A stretch of 64,000 nucleotides of DNA from an uncultured Alphaproteobacteria bacterium (GCA_937892955.1 CALBKH010000008.1:32326-96325), one strand, 5' to 3'; shown: positions 35,165 through 47,160, counted from the first letter of the stretch. The notes: a model not told the origin generated them from the letters alone. Numbers and translations are program-made.

Positions 35165-36539
35165 CCCGATCCTGACCGCGACCTTCCGGCTGACGGTGCT
35201 GACCGCGCCGCTCTATCTCCTGGCGGGTTGGGCGCTCATCGCCTTCGTGTTCTTCTCGACCCAGGCGGCGATGGAGCATCGGGTCGACGTCGGGCTGGTG
35301 GCGGAGAGCGAGCGGCTGACGACCGAACTCGCCGGGTCCGACCGCAGCGGCATCCTCCAGGCGGTGCAGAGCCGGATCTTCGCCGAGCGCGGCAGCGCTC
35401 GTCTCTACCGAGTGGTCGATGCCGACGGCGGCGAGCTGATCGAGAACTTCTCCATCGTGCGCGGCGCCGTGCCGGCGCCCGGTGGCTATTCCAACATCGT
35501 CATGCGGCGCGGGCCGGCCGACGGCGAACACGAGGCGCGGCTCCTCGCGGTGAGCCTGAGGGACCGGTTGACGCTGCAGCTCGGCCGCGACCTCACCGAG
35601 GAGGACCAACTGCGGCGCATCATCGGCGAATCCTCGGCGATCGCGGCGGTGGCGATGACCTTCCTGGCGGTGTTGGCCGGGCTCCTCACCAGCCGCGCCG
35701 TGGTGCGACGGCTCGCCGGCTTCAACGCCTCCGCCCATCGTATCCTGCACGGCCACATCGACGAGCGCATGCCGATCTCCGGCTCCGGCGACGAGTTCGA
35801 CCAGCTCGGCGCCAATCTCAACGAGGCGCTCGACCGCATCTCGGAGCTGATGACGGCGACGCGGCAGGTGACCGACAACATCGCCCACGATCTGCGCGGC
35901 CCGCTGTCGCGGGTGCGCGGCCGGCTGGAGCTGTTGCAGATCTCGGAGCCGACGCCGGAGGCGCTGGAGACGTCGCTCGCCGAATCGGTGGCCGATCTCG
36001 ACACGCTGCTGGAGACGCTGGAATCGCTGCTGTCGATCGCGCGGATCGACCACGGCGCGCCGTCGACGCGCGAGCGGGTCGACGTGGCGCACATGCTCGA
36101 CGATCTCGTCGACTATTTCTCGCCGCTCGCCGAGGACAAGTCGCTCGACCTCGTTCTGGCGACGGACGGCGCACCGGCGGTGGAGGCCGACCGGCATCTC
36201 CTCTTCCAGGCGCTCTCCAACGTCGTCGACAATGCCATCCGCTACACGCCGGAAGGCGGGCGGGTGCTCGTCTCGACGCGGCGAGTGGGCGCGGAGGTGG
36301 AGATCCGTGTCGCCGACAGCGGACCGGGGATCCCGGCGGCGGAGCGCAAACGGGTACTCGAACGGTTCGTCCGCCTCGACGCCAGCCGCCACCAGCGCGG
36401 CACCGGCCTCGGGCTCTCGGTGGTCGATGCGGTGGTGCGCCACCACGGCGGCCGCCTCGACCTCGGCGACAATCGGCCCGGTCTCGTCGTCACCCTCGCC
36501 TTCGCCGCTGCACCTGACGATCACGCCGAGGAAACCTGA
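35154..36539 (+). CDS. Sensor histidine kinase
   Basis: A 461-residue membrane sensor. TM1 is at about 10-35, a periplasmic domain of about 125 residues follows, and TM2 is at about 160-182. Then come a HAMP domain (RRLAGFNASAHRILHGHIDE, about 185-235) and the dimerisation domain with phospho-acceptor His245 in NIAHDLRGPLSR. The ATPase domain has N, G1 (DSGPGIP) and G2 (GTGLGLS) boxes. It uses a GTG start inside the response-regulator gene. No known ligand-binding domain is recognisable in the periplasmic part. Similar kinases (QseC/TctE-like) sense metals or small acids. Confidence 0.92.
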   Translation: MKRDPILTATFRLTVLTAPLYLLAGWALIAFVFFSTQAAMEHRVDVGLVAESERLTTELAGSDRSGILQAVQSRIFAERGSARLYRVVDADGGELIENFSIVRGAVPAPGGYSNIVMRRGPADGEHEARLLAVSLRDRLTLQLGRDLTEEDQLRRIIGESSAIAAVAMTFLAVLAGLLTSRAVVRRLAGFNASAHRILHGHIDERMPISGSGDEFDQLGANLNEALDRISELMTATRQVTDNIAHDLRGPLSRVRGRLELLQISEPTPEALETSLAESVADLDTLLETLESLLSIARIDHGAPSTRERVDVAHMLDDLVDYFSPLAEDKSLDLVLATDGAPAVEADRHLLFQALSNVVDNAIRYTPEGGRVLVSTRRVGAEVEIRVADSGPGIPAAERKRVLERFVRLDASRHQRGTGLGLSVVDAVVRHHGGRLDLGDNRPGLVVTLAFAAAPDDHAEET

Positions 36540-36625
36540 CAACGATTTCATGATATTTGCAGGGCGACGTCAGTCCGACTCCGTATCTTCCCGAGCATCG
36601 CCCGATGGAAAATGCCGGAGTTCCC

Positions 36626-36799
36626 ATGACCGCCCTGACCAACTCGCTCGGAGTCCTTCCCTCCCGCCATCGGCGCGCCGTCGACGAGAGCACGTCGCTC
36701 CTGCGCCGCCTCCTCGCCTGGGTTTCCGGCGAGCCGCGCAAGGGCGACGACGAGAAGCGCAGCCCGCTCGCCAAGCCCTTCCCCTTCTTCGGCGAATGA
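36626..36799 (+). CDS. Small hypothetical protein upstream of DUF599 gene
   Basis: A 57-residue polar protein (TALTNSLGVLPSRHRRAVDE, then SLLRRLLAWVSGEP and a Lys/Pro/Phe-rich tail ending PFPFFGE). The ATG at 36626 has GGAG 6 nt upstream, and the stop lies 22 nt before the DUF599 start, suggesting a two-gene operon. No family is recognised. The middle could form an amphipathic helix. An ATG 21 nt upstream is an alternative start with a poorer ribosome binding site. Confidence 0.5.
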   Translation: MTALTNSLGVLPSRHRRAVDESTSLLRRLLAWVSGEPRKGDDEKRSPLAKPFPFFGE

Positions 36800-36821
36800 C
36801 GCGACGAAGGGAACCGGTCTC

Positions 36822-37550
36822 ATGCCTTTCGAACCGACGCTCGCGATGGCGATCGATCTGGCGGCCCTCTTGGTCACGCTGACGGCTCTCGTCGGCTACC
36901 ACGTGTTCCTCGGCTTCAAGGTCCGCCACAACAAGAACTTCACCTTCCAGGCGACGATGACGAAGTCCCGCGCCGCCTGGGTGCGCGCCGTCATGGCGGA
37001 GGGCAAGGACGTCCTCGCCGTGCAGACGCTGCGCAACTCGACCATGGCGGCGACCTTCATGGCGTCGACCGCGGTGCTCTTGATCATCGGCGTGCTGACC
37101 CTGTCGGCGCAGGGCGAGCGGCTGGAGGCGAGCTGGCACGTCTTGAACCCGATGGGACCGAGCGGCGCGGTGCTGTGGACGGTCAAGACGCTGATCCTGC
37201 TGGTCGACCTCTTCGCCGCCTTCCTCTCCTTCACCATGGCGATCCGACAGTTCCACCACGTCGGCTACATGATCAACGTGCCGCTGTCGGGCAAGTATGG
37301 CCGCATCCCGCTCGACACGGTGGTCGCCCAGCTGGAGCGTTCCGGCCGCTTCTACTGGTTCGGCATGCGCACCTACTTCCTGCTGGTGCCGCTCGTGCTG
37401 TGGCTCTTCGGCCCCTACATGATGCTCGCCGCCACGGCAGTGCTGATCGCCGTCCTCTACCGCCTCGACCACATGCCGCTCGACGAGGAGCGGGTGATGG
37501 AGGCGACGGAAAAGGGCGTCGCGCCGCGCTTCGAGGTCGCCGCGGAGTGA
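36822..37550 (+). CDS. DUF599 membrane protein
   Basis: A 242-residue integral membrane protein of the DUF599 family with four clear TM helices (about 8-32, 75-95, 120-142, 185-220). The Arg/Asn-rich loop FKVRHNKNFTF after TM1 and the conserved segment RQFHHVGYMIN (about 141-151) fit the family. Function is unknown. GAAGGGA precedes the ATG, and a terminator with a GCGA loop follows. Confidence 0.83.
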   Translation: MPFEPTLAMAIDLAALLVTLTALVGYHVFLGFKVRHNKNFTFQATMTKSRAAWVRAVMAEGKDVLAVQTLRNSTMAATFMASTAVLLIIGVLTLSAQGERLEASWHVLNPMGPSGAVLWTVKTLILLVDLFAAFLSFTMAIRQFHHVGYMINVPLSGKYGRIPLDTVVAQLERSGRFYWFGMRTYFLLVPLVLWLFGPYMMLAATAVLIAVLYRLDHMPLDEERVMEATEKGVAPRFEVAAE

Positions 37551-37595
37551 GGCGGGGCGGGCGGCTCGCCCGAACCTGCGGCGCCGAGACACGAC

Positions 37596-37621
37596 AGAGC
37601 CGAGCGGCGACGCTCGGCTCT
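37596..37621 (+). terminator. Terminator after the DUF599 gene
   Basis: The perfect 11-bp stem AGAGCCGAGCG / CGCTCGGCTCT with a GCGA tetraloop lies 46 nt past the stop and is followed by CTTCGTTCG. It shares its loop with the rplI terminator. Confidence 0.7.
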
Positions 37622-37825
37622 CTTCGTTCGCGCCGGACCGCGGCACGGGACCGACTCGGCGTCGATCCGTGACCGGCGCAGCGGTCAAGTCGGATAAACT
37701 CGACGGCCGAATCATTCCTGTGGAAGAAGCGGTATGAAAGCCTCGCCGCTTCCGGGGCAGAGCGGGGGTCGTTAAGACTTTCTCAACCTTCGTTCCGCCC
37801 CAGCCGACGACCGTACAAGCGCCCC

Positions 37826-39316
<1,491 letters not shown>

Positions 39317-39446
39317 TCGCTGCGGGCGCATTCGAGGGGGATCGCAGCGAAGTGGGAACGGGCGAACGGCGGCCGCGTCGCCGCGACCGCCGCCCTTTCG
39401 AGCCGTCCCGCCGCGGGGCGAGAGGCCCCGCCGACGTCGCTCGGCG

Positions 39447-39875
39447 TCAGTGGACGATGGTGCCCACCACCATGCCGTCGCCGTCGACCAGCACGTAGTT
39501 CTGGTTGACATAGGCGTAACGGTAGCCGGCGAGCTTCGGATTGCCCTCGATCTCATAGACCGTGACCGAGCTCGGCAGCGGCTTGCCGATGACGATCGGC
39601 TCCTTCACCACCACATTGTCGCGCGGATGCTTCTCGACGTAGGTGCGGACGTAGACCTGATCGTCGGCGGCGATGGTACCGATGGTGGCGCCGCCCACGG
39701 CGCCGGCGACGCCGCCGATCACCGCGCCCACCGGACCGCCGATGATGGCTCCGCCCACCGCTCCGGCCGCGGCGCCGCCGAGGGCGCCACCGCCGGACTG
39801 GTCGGCCGAGGCCGGCGAGGCGAAGGCGAGGGAGGCGAGGACCGCGACGGCGGTCGTAGTGGCCATGATCTTCAT
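39447..39875 (-). CDS. Exported glycine-zipper protein with DUF1236 domain
   Basis: A 142-residue envelope protein: signal peptide (1-24, ending PASA), then a glycine-zipper segment GGALGGAAAGAVGGAIIGGP (about 29-48) continuing to about 67 that can insert in a membrane. A C-terminal DUF1236 domain (about 75-140, RTYVEKHPRDNVVV, YRYAYVNQNYVLVD) follows. DUF1236 proteins are common in Rhizobiales, with no clear biochemical role. It is transcribed against dnaB and co-directional with the MFS gene, but about 99 nt away. Confidence 0.85.
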   Translation of the reverse strand: MKIMATTTAVAVLASLAFASPASADQSGGGALGGAAAGAVGGAIIGGPVGAVIGGVAGAVGGATIGTIAADDQVYVRTYVEKHPRDNVVVKEPIVIGKPLPSSVTVYEIEGNPKLAGYRYAYVNQNYVLVDGDGMVVGTIVH

Positions 39876-39974
39876 GTCTTCAGATCTCCCGAGGTTGCCG
39901 CCCGACCGTCGGGCGGCGTCGGGAAATGAACGCCGCGGCAGCGGAATGGTTCCGCCACCGAGGCCTCGGCCGGC

Positions 39975-41225
39975 TCAGGAGGTGCGGCGACGCGCGTAGA
40001 GCCGGAGCGCCAGCAGCCCGGTCGCGAGATGGAGCGCGCCGACGAACCCGATGATCCCGCCCCAGCCGAGGCCGGTCCAGAACACCCCACCGAGCGAGCC
40101 GGCGACGGACGAGCCGAGGTAGTAGGCCAAGAGGTAGAGCGACGAAGCGTGGCCGAGGTCGCCGCGGGCGAGGAGGCCGATCCAGCCGCTGGCCGCGGCA
40201 TGGGCGGCGAAGAAGCCGGCGGTCAAGAGCGCGATGCCGACGACGATGGCGGCGAGCGAGTCGGGCCAGGTGGCCGCGAGGCCGAGGGCGGAGAGCGCCG
40301 TGCCGGCGACGATGACGGGGGCGCGGCCGAAGCGGTCGGCGGCGCGGCCGGCGAGCGGCGAGGCGAGGATGCCGAAGAGATAGACGACGAAGATCGAGCC
40401 GACCGCCGCCTGCCCGAGATCGAAGGGCGGGTCGGCGAGGCGGAAGCCGATGTAATTGTAGGTGGTGACGAAGCCGCCCATCGCCAGGAAGCCGATGGCG
40501 AAGACCAGCGCCAGCGCCGGGTTCGCCAGATGCCGGCCCCAGGTGGCGAGATGGGCGGAGAGCGGGCGGGTGGGGCGCGGCACGAAATTGTGCGACGGCG
40601 GCAGCAGCACCAGGAAGCCGATCGCCGAGGCGAGGCCGAGGCCGCCGATCACCGCCAGCGCCCAACGCCAGTCCGCGACTTCCGCCACGAGGCCGGTGAA
40701 GACGCGGCCGGCCATGCCGCCGAGCGCGTTGCCGCCGATGTAGAGGCCCATGGCGGTGCCGAGGCCGGCGGGCTCGATCTCTTCGGCGAGATGGGCCATG
40801 GCGACCGCCGGGGCGCCGCCGAGCGCCACGCCCTCGAGCGCCCGGATGATCAGCAGGAGATGCCAGGAGGGCGCGACCGCCGCGGTGAGTTCGAGCACGG
40901 CGGCGGCGACCAGAGAGGCGAACATCAGCGTCTTGCGGCCGACCGATTCCGACAGCGCCCCGGCGACGAAGATCGATACGGCGAGGAAGCCGGTGGTCAG
41001 CGACAGGGCGAGCGAGCTTGTCGCGGCGCCGACGCCGAAATGTTCGGCGAGGACGGGGAGCAACGGCTGGGTGCAGTAGATCTGCGAGAAAACGGCGTAG
41101 CCGGAGAGGAACAGCGCCCAGTTGATCCGCACATAGGCCGGCGTGCCGCGGCGCGTCCAGACGCGTTCGGCCGGCGGGGCGGCGGCGGGCGGGAGGACGG
41201 GGGGCGAACCGCGATCGGGCGACAT
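39975..41225 (-). CDS. MFS transporter (YnfM-like)
   Basis: A 416-residue, 12-TM major facilitator. The N-terminal half has INWALFLSGYAVFSQIYCTQ followed by PLLPVLAEHF, typical of the YnfM/YybF drug-efflux branch. LSESVGRKTLMF lies in the loop between TM2 and TM3 and AGRAADRFGRAP in the loop between TM8 and TM9 (motif A positions). The ATG at 41225 is used here; a GTG 27 nt upstream in the same frame is also possible. Substrate unknown. It is divergent from alr. Confidence 0.86.
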   Translation of the reverse strand: MSPDRGSPPVLPPAAAPPAERVWTRRGTPAYVRINWALFLSGYAVFSQIYCTQPLLPVLAEHFGVGAATSSLALSLTTGFLAVSIFVAGALSESVGRKTLMFASLVAAAVLELTAAVAPSWHLLLIIRALEGVALGGAPAVAMAHLAEEIEPAGLGTAMGLYIGGNALGGMAGRVFTGLVAEVADWRWALAVIGGLGLASAIGFLVLLPPSHNFVPRPTRPLSAHLATWGRHLANPALALVFAIGFLAMGGFVTTYNYIGFRLADPPFDLGQAAVGSIFVVYLFGILASPLAGRAADRFGRAPVIVAGTALSALGLAATWPDSLAAIVVGIALLTAGFFAAHAAASGWIGLLARGDLGHASSLYLLAYYLGSSVAGSLGGVFWTGLGWGGIIGFVGALHLATGLLALRLYARRRTS

Positions 41226-41397
41226 CGGGTCTCGGGCGAAGGTTTCCGGCACGCGGCCGGTCTCGGGATCCTTCCGTCATAGCGCGTCTTCCCGCCGATA
41301 CCAGTCTCGCCCGCCGCATGGCCGGGTCGCGGCGGCGGCGACCCCTCCACTCGACGGGCTTGACACCGGGGGGCGCTGCCTCTCCCCTGTCCGGACG

Positions 41398-42531
41398 ATG
41401 ACCGATGCTCCCGTTCCCGTTCCGCCCGCCCGGCTCACCCTCGATCTCGACGCCCTCGTCGCCAATCGGCGGTCGATCGCGGCGCGGGTCGGCGCCGGTG
41501 TCGAAGTCGCCGGCGTGGTCAAGGCCGATGCCTACGGCGTCGGACTCGCACCGGTCGCTCGTGCCCTTCTCGCCGACGGTTGCCGCACCTTCTTCGTCGC
41601 CCATGTCGGCGAAGGCGTCGAACTTCGCGCCGTGCTCGACGCCGCTCATCACCCGGAAGCGCGGATCTTCGTCCTCAACGGTCTTACCGCCGCCGAGGAA
41701 TGCGTCTACCCGGCGCATCGCCTCTTCCCCGTCCTCGGCTCGCCGGCGGAAATCGCCGATTGGACGGCCTTTCGCCGCGCATCGCGCACGATGGTCGGGG
41801 CGGCGCTGCACGTCGACACCGGCATGAACCGCCACGGCCTGTCGCTCGCCGAAGCCCGCGCCTTCGCCGCCGACGCATCCGCGGTGGAGGCGGCCGGGCT
41901 CGTCCTGGTGATGAGCCACCTCGCCTGCGCCGACGAACCGAACCATCCGCTCAACGCCACACAACTCGCCCGCTTCCGCGAGGCCCGGGCGCTCTTCCCC
42001 GGGATCGCGGCGTCGCTCGCCAACTCCTCCGGCGTCTTCCTCGGACCCGACTACCACTTCGACCTCGTCCGGCCGGGGATCGCCGTCTACGGCGGGGCGA
42101 TCGTCTCGGGCGAGGCGACGCCGATGAAGGCCGTGGCGCGGCTCGAGGCGAGGATCCTGCAGATCCGCGACGTTCCGCCCGGCGAGACGGTCGGCTACGG
42201 GGCGCGCCAGACGGTGCGGCGGCCGTCGCGGCTCGCCATCCTCTCGGTCGGCTATGCCGACGGCTTCCACCGCGCCGCCTCCTCCGCCGACGGCGCGCCC
42301 GGCGCCCACGGCCACCTGCACGGCCGGATGGTGCCGCTCGTCGGGCGCATCTCGATGGACCTGATGGCGGTCGACGTCACCGACGTGCCGGAGGCGAAGC
42401 GCGGCGACATGATCGAGCTGATCGGCGAGCACGTCACCGTCCAGGAGGCCGCGGCGCGGATGGGCACCATCGACTACGAGGTGCTGACCAGCCTCGGCCG
42501 GCGCTACGCGCGCATCCATCGGGGCGGGTGA
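41398..42531 (+). CDS. alr: Alanine racemase
   Basis: A 377-residue PLP enzyme making D-alanine for peptidoglycan. The PLP lysine is Lys42 in VVKADAYGVG and the second catalytic base is Tyr286 in LSVGYADGF. HVDTGMNRHG and GRISMDLMAVDVTD are conserved. The ATG at 41398 begins the family-length protein; the frame is open upstream but without homology. Its position between dnaB and radA is the conserved alphaproteobacterial order, interrupted here by two minus-strand genes. Confidence 0.95.
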   Translation: MTDAPVPVPPARLTLDLDALVANRRSIAARVGAGVEVAGVVKADAYGVGLAPVARALLADGCRTFFVAHVGEGVELRAVLDAAHHPEARIFVLNGLTAAEECVYPAHRLFPVLGSPAEIADWTAFRRASRTMVGAALHVDTGMNRHGLSLAEARAFAADASAVEAAGLVLVMSHLACADEPNHPLNATQLARFREARALFPGIAASLANSSGVFLGPDYHFDLVRPGIAVYGGAIVSGEATPMKAVARLEARILQIRDVPPGETVGYGARQTVRRPSRLAILSVGYADGFHRAASSADGAPGAHGHLHGRMVPLVGRISMDLMAVDVTDVPEAKRGDMIELIGEHVTVQEAAARMGTIDYEVLTSLGRRYARIHRGG

Positions 42532-42601
42532 GGACGGGCCGGAGCGCCCTCGCGCACGGAATCCCAGGGATCGAAGAACCCCTTGTTCGGAAAGCTCTTT
42601 T

Positions 42602-42650
42602 CGATGAGGGGAACACGGAACTCGGATGAGATCCTCCGAGTTCCGCATCG
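42602..42650. terminator. Hairpin in the alr/oxidoreductase convergent gap
   Basis: The perfect 11-bp stem CGGAACTCGGA (42616-42626) / TCCGAGTTCCG (42635-42645) has an 8-nt loop. An outer stem CGATG / CATCG (42602-42606, 42646-42650) has extra bases on the left. It lies between two convergent genes and could serve as a bidirectional terminator, although neither side has a T run. Confidence 0.5.
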
Positions 42651-42655
42651 CCGCG

Positions 42656-43207
42656 TCAGGCGGCGAGCGCTGCCGGCTCGCCGAGCACATGGGCCGCATA
42701 GGCACGGGCGGAGGCGGCGATCTCGTCCTCCGAGAGCCCCCACATCGCGCCCTGCTGCGTGAACAGCGGCAGATAGTCGGCGCGGCAGAAGCGGGCGGTC
42801 GCCTGGATCGGCCGCAGCAGCTCGTCGAGAGTCCAGGCGTTCTGTCCGCCGGCGCGATAGGCTTCGGCCTTGCCGCCGGTCGAGACCGCGACGCCGATCG
42901 CCTTGCCTTCCAGCGCATCGCCGCCGGGGCCGTAGGCGAAGCCGTAGGCGAGCACGTCGTCGAACCAACGCTTGAGCAGCGGCGGGGTGGCGAACCAGAA
43001 CATCGGGAACTGGAAGATCACCCGATCATGGGTGCGCAGCAGCGCCTGTTCGGCGGCGACGTCGATCACGCCATCCGGATAGGCGGCATGGAGGTCGTGG
43101 ACGGTGACGCGGTCGGAATGGGCGGCGAGTGCCGCGGCCCAGGCGGCGTTGACCTTCGAGCGGGCGAGGTCTGGATGGGCGAGGACGACGAGGGTCTTGC
43201 CGGACAT
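42656..43207 (-). CDS. Flavodoxin-fold NAD(P)H oxidoreductase (KefF/MdaB-like)
   Basis: A 183-residue FMN or FAD quinone reductase of the flavodoxin_2 family. The N-terminal KTLVVLAHPDLARSKVNAAW is the phosphate-binding start. RTHDRVIFQFPMFWFATPPL followed by LKRWFDDVL is the family core (about 60-88). Such enzymes reduce quinones by two electrons. It is divergent from an HxlR regulator across a 185-bp region with a palindrome at 43252-43270, the usual arrangement for electrophile- or quinone-induced reductases. Start 43207 begins MSGKTLVV; the longer frame is not conserved. Confidence 0.88.
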   Translation of the reverse strand: MSGKTLVVLAHPDLARSKVNAAWAAALAAHSDRVTVHDLHAAYPDGVIDVAAEQALLRTHDRVIFQFPMFWFATPPLLKRWFDDVLAYGFAYGPGGDALEGKAIGVAVSTGGKAEAYRAGGQNAWTLDELLRPIQATARFCRADYLPLFTQQGAMWGLSEDEIAASARAYAAHVLGEPAALAA

Positions 43208-43251
43208 GGCTGATCGGTCTCCATTCGATATCGGTCGGTGTGTTTGCGTTC

Positions 43252-43270
43252 GACTTACAATTCGTATGTC
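43252..43270. promoter_or_regulatory. Candidate HxlR operator
   Basis: The imperfect inverted repeat GACTTAC-N5-GTATGTC (6 of 7 positions symmetric) lies in an AT-richer patch of the divergent region, 45 bp from the oxidoreductase start codon. Size and position suit an HxlR dimer site. The exact promoter was not fixed. Confidence 0.45.
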
Positions 43271-43392
43271 GGTAAATATTCGATACCTACCCCTCCGAAC
43301 GCCGCAAGGAGGGCGGGAAAAGTCAGTCGGTATCATCGGCGTAACCGAGGAAGGCGGCCGTCACCGCCCCTACGATCCCGCGAGGCCACCCC

Positions 43393-43776
43393 ATGACGCT
43401 GCATCGTTCGACCGCCTGCGACGCCGGCGACTGCCCGATCCGGGACGTGCTCGACCGGCTCGGCGACCGATGGACGGCGCTGGTCATGAAGGAACTCGAA
43501 GGCGGCACGCTGCGCTTCAGCGAAGTCCGGGCGCGGATCCCCGACATTTCCCAACGCATGCTCGCCCAGACGTTGCGGCGGCTCGAACAGGACGGGCTCG
43601 TCTCACGCCGCGTCTTCCCGACCATTCCGCCGCGGGTCGACTACACGCTCACCGACCTCGGCATCTCGATGCTGGTGCCGCTCGGCGAGATGATCCGCTG
43701 GGCGATCGACAACCACGACGCCGTGCGGGCGGCGCGGGCGGCCTATGTGCCGCCGTCGGCGCAGCCGGCGCTGTGA
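43393..43776 (+). CDS. HxlR-family transcriptional regulator
   Basis: A 127-residue winged-helix protein (RDVLDRLGDRWTALVMKELE, RFSEVRARIPDISQRMLAQT plus LRRLEQDGLV). Two cysteines near the N-terminus (CDAGDCPI, Cys9 and Cys14) sit where YodB/HypR/QorR-type members sense oxidants, so a redox switch is plausible. It is divergent from the quinone reductase gene. It ends 3 nt from the convergent PEP-mutase-like gene. Confidence 0.9.
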   Translation: MTLHRSTACDAGDCPIRDVLDRLGDRWTALVMKELEGGTLRFSEVRARIPDISQRMLAQTLRRLEQDGLVSRRVFPTIPPRVDYTLTDLGISMLVPLGEMIRWAIDNHDAVRAARAAYVPPSAQPAL

Positions 43777-43779
43777 GGC

Positions 43780-44556
43780 TCAGCGGAAGGCCGGCTCGCG
43801 CGGCGCCACTCGCCCCTCCTCGACGAGGAGGCGGACCGCCGCTTCGAAGCCGCGCCGGGCCGCAGCGGCGAGCGCACCGCCGAGGCTGACACGGCGGACG
43901 CCGCATGCCGCCAGATCGGCGACCCGCATCGCCTCGCCCCAGAGCAGCACGTTGACCGGTTTCGGCGCCACCGCCGCAACGATCTCGGCGACGGCGCCGA
44001 GGTCGGTGACGCAGGGCGCATAGAGGCAGTCGGCGCCGGCCTCGGCATAGGCGACGAGGCGGGCGATGGTGTCGTCGAGCGCCGCGGTGCCGAGCAGGAG
44101 GCCCTCGGCGCGGCCGACGAGGACGACGGCGGGGTCGATGGCGTCGATCGCCCGGCGGGCGGCTGCGATGCGCTCCGCCGCCTCGACGCGATCGAACAGC
44201 CGGTCGCCGCGCTGGTCCTCGATCGACAGACCGGCGACGCCGGTCGCCACCGCCGCGGCGACGTTGCGGCCGAGGCCGGCGAGATCGACGGCGTAACCGT
44301 CCTCGAAGTCGGCGTTGACCGGCAGATCGGTCGCCGCAACGAGCGCCCGCAAGTGGGCGACGACCTCGTCGAAGCCGACCTCGCCGTCCGCCTTGCCGAG
44401 CGACCACGCGAGCCCGGAACTGGTCGTCGCCACCGCCGGAAAGCCCGCCGCCTCGAGCCGCCGCAGGCTGCCGACATCCCAGGGATTGGGCAGGACGAAA
44501 CAGCCGTCGCGGTGCAGCTCGCGGAACCGCCGGCGCTTCGCCTCGACCGTGACCAT
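43780..44556 (-). CDS. Isocitrate lyase/PEP mutase family protein
   Basis: A 258-residue TIM-barrel protein. The family motifs are CFVLPNPWDVGSLRRLEAAG (about 19-38), PVNADFEDGYA (the Mg-binding Asp/Glu region, about 80-90) and GLSIEDQRGDRL. The isocitrate-lyase KKCGH signature is absent, so it belongs to the broad oxaloacetate-hydrolase or carboxyphosphonoenolpyruvate-mutase-like group with unknown substrate. GGAGGAG stands before the ATG at 44556, which decides the start over an in-frame ATG 21 nt upstream. Confidence 0.85.
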   Translation of the reverse strand: MVTVEAKRRRFRELHRDGCFVLPNPWDVGSLRRLEAAGFPAVATTSSGLAWSLGKADGEVGFDEVVAHLRALVAATDLPVNADFEDGYAVDLAGLGRNVAAAVATGVAGLSIEDQRGDRLFDRVEAAERIAAARRAIDAIDPAVVLVGRAEGLLLGTAALDDTIARLVAYAEAGADCLYAPCVTDLGAVAEIVAAVAPKPVNVLLWGEAMRVADLAACGVRRVSLGGALAAAARRGFEAAVRLLVEEGRVAPREPAFR

Positions 44557-44661
44557 CGTCGCTCCTCCATGGAACATATGCAGAACATATTGACCGAATT
44601 CGCTTCCCCGTCAAGCCGCTCCGAGCCGGCCGCGGCGCCGGCGGCGATGCTCGTCGGTGGT

Positions 44662-45207
44662 TCAGACCCGCTCCAGCCGCTGCCACGGCTCGGCCGGCAG
44701 GGTCACGGTGATCGTGTCGCCGGGGGCGACCTCACCGCCGGCGACGACGATCGCCATCACCCCGGCCTTGCGGACGAGCGAGCCGTCGGCAGCGCGATCG
44801 AGGACGGCGGCGAGCAGACCCTTCCGAAAATTCTCGATCTGGCCACAGGGGTTGCGCAGGCCGGTCAGTTCGACGATCGCCGTCGAACCGATCGCCAGCC
44901 GGGCGCCACGCGGCAGGGCGAGAAGATCGAGACCGCCGGTGAGAATGTTCTCGCCGAGATCGCCGGGGGCGAGATCGAAACCCCGCGGTCGCAGCTCGTC
45001 GAAGAGCTCGCCCTGAACCAGATGCACCTGGCGCAGATTGGGCGCGGTCGGATCGGCGGCGACGCGCGATCGATGCTTGACCGTGACGCCGCAATGAGCG
45101 TCGCCCTCGACGCCGAGGCCGGTCAGCAGGCGGATCGCCGGCGTCACCCGCTTGGAGAAGCGATGGCCGCCGTCGGCCGCCACCGAGATCACCCGCCCCA
45201 TCGTCAT
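44662..45207 (-). CDS. MOSC domain protein (YiiM-like)
   Basis: A 181-residue protein related to the C-terminal sulfur-carrier domain of molybdenum cofactor sulfurase. The conserved Cys is in GLRNPCGQIENF (about 123-134). GVEGDAHCGVTVKHRSRV and GDLGENILTGGLDL are typical of the short MOSC group, some of which reduce N-hydroxylated compounds with molybdenum cofactor. AGGG-rich sequence precedes the ATG. It is divergent from radA. Confidence 0.87.
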   Translation of the reverse strand: MTMGRVISVAADGGHRFSKRVTPAIRLLTGLGVEGDAHCGVTVKHRSRVAADPTAPNLRQVHLVQGELFDELRPRGFDLAPGDLGENILTGGLDLLALPRGARLAIGSTAIVELTGLRNPCGQIENFRKGLLAAVLDRAADGSLVRKAGVMAIVVAGGEVAPGDTITVTLPAEPWQRLERV

Positions 45208-45306
45208 GCCCCTGCCCTCCCCGTCGCGTCGCGCCCTTCGCGCACGAAGGTGACGGCGGCGTGACGGAGGCACACGATTTCCGGGGAAAGCGGGGAATGT
45301 CACCCT

Positions 45307-45321
45307 GTACAAAACAGGAAC
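45307..45321 (+). promoter_or_regulatory. LexA-box-like sequence upstream of radA
   Basis: GTAC-N7-GAAC differs by one base from the alphaproteobacterial SOS box GAAC-N7-GAAC. It lies 52 bp before radA, a repair gene. A single half-degenerate site is weak evidence. Confidence 0.25.
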
Positions 45322-45373
45322 ATCGTGCCAATCTCCGACGATCGAATCCGGATCGGGAATCTCTGGAGACCGC

Positions 45374-46927
<1,554 letters not shown>

Positions 46928-47160
46928 GAGCGGCTCGGAAAGCAGGCACGCCGACGCGCTCGTGATCGGGCGTGCGACGCTCCGACGCGAATTCGCACTG
47001 GACCGAGGCGATCGGCTCGCGTATCGAAACGACGGGTTCGCGACGCTCGACGATCGCGGCGAAGAGGGTGGAAGGACCGGGCGGGTTCTTCGCCCATGAA
47101 CCGGGTCCGAAGGGCGGGGCGGCGCCGGCGGACCACGACGAACGAGGCTGGGTTCGGACG

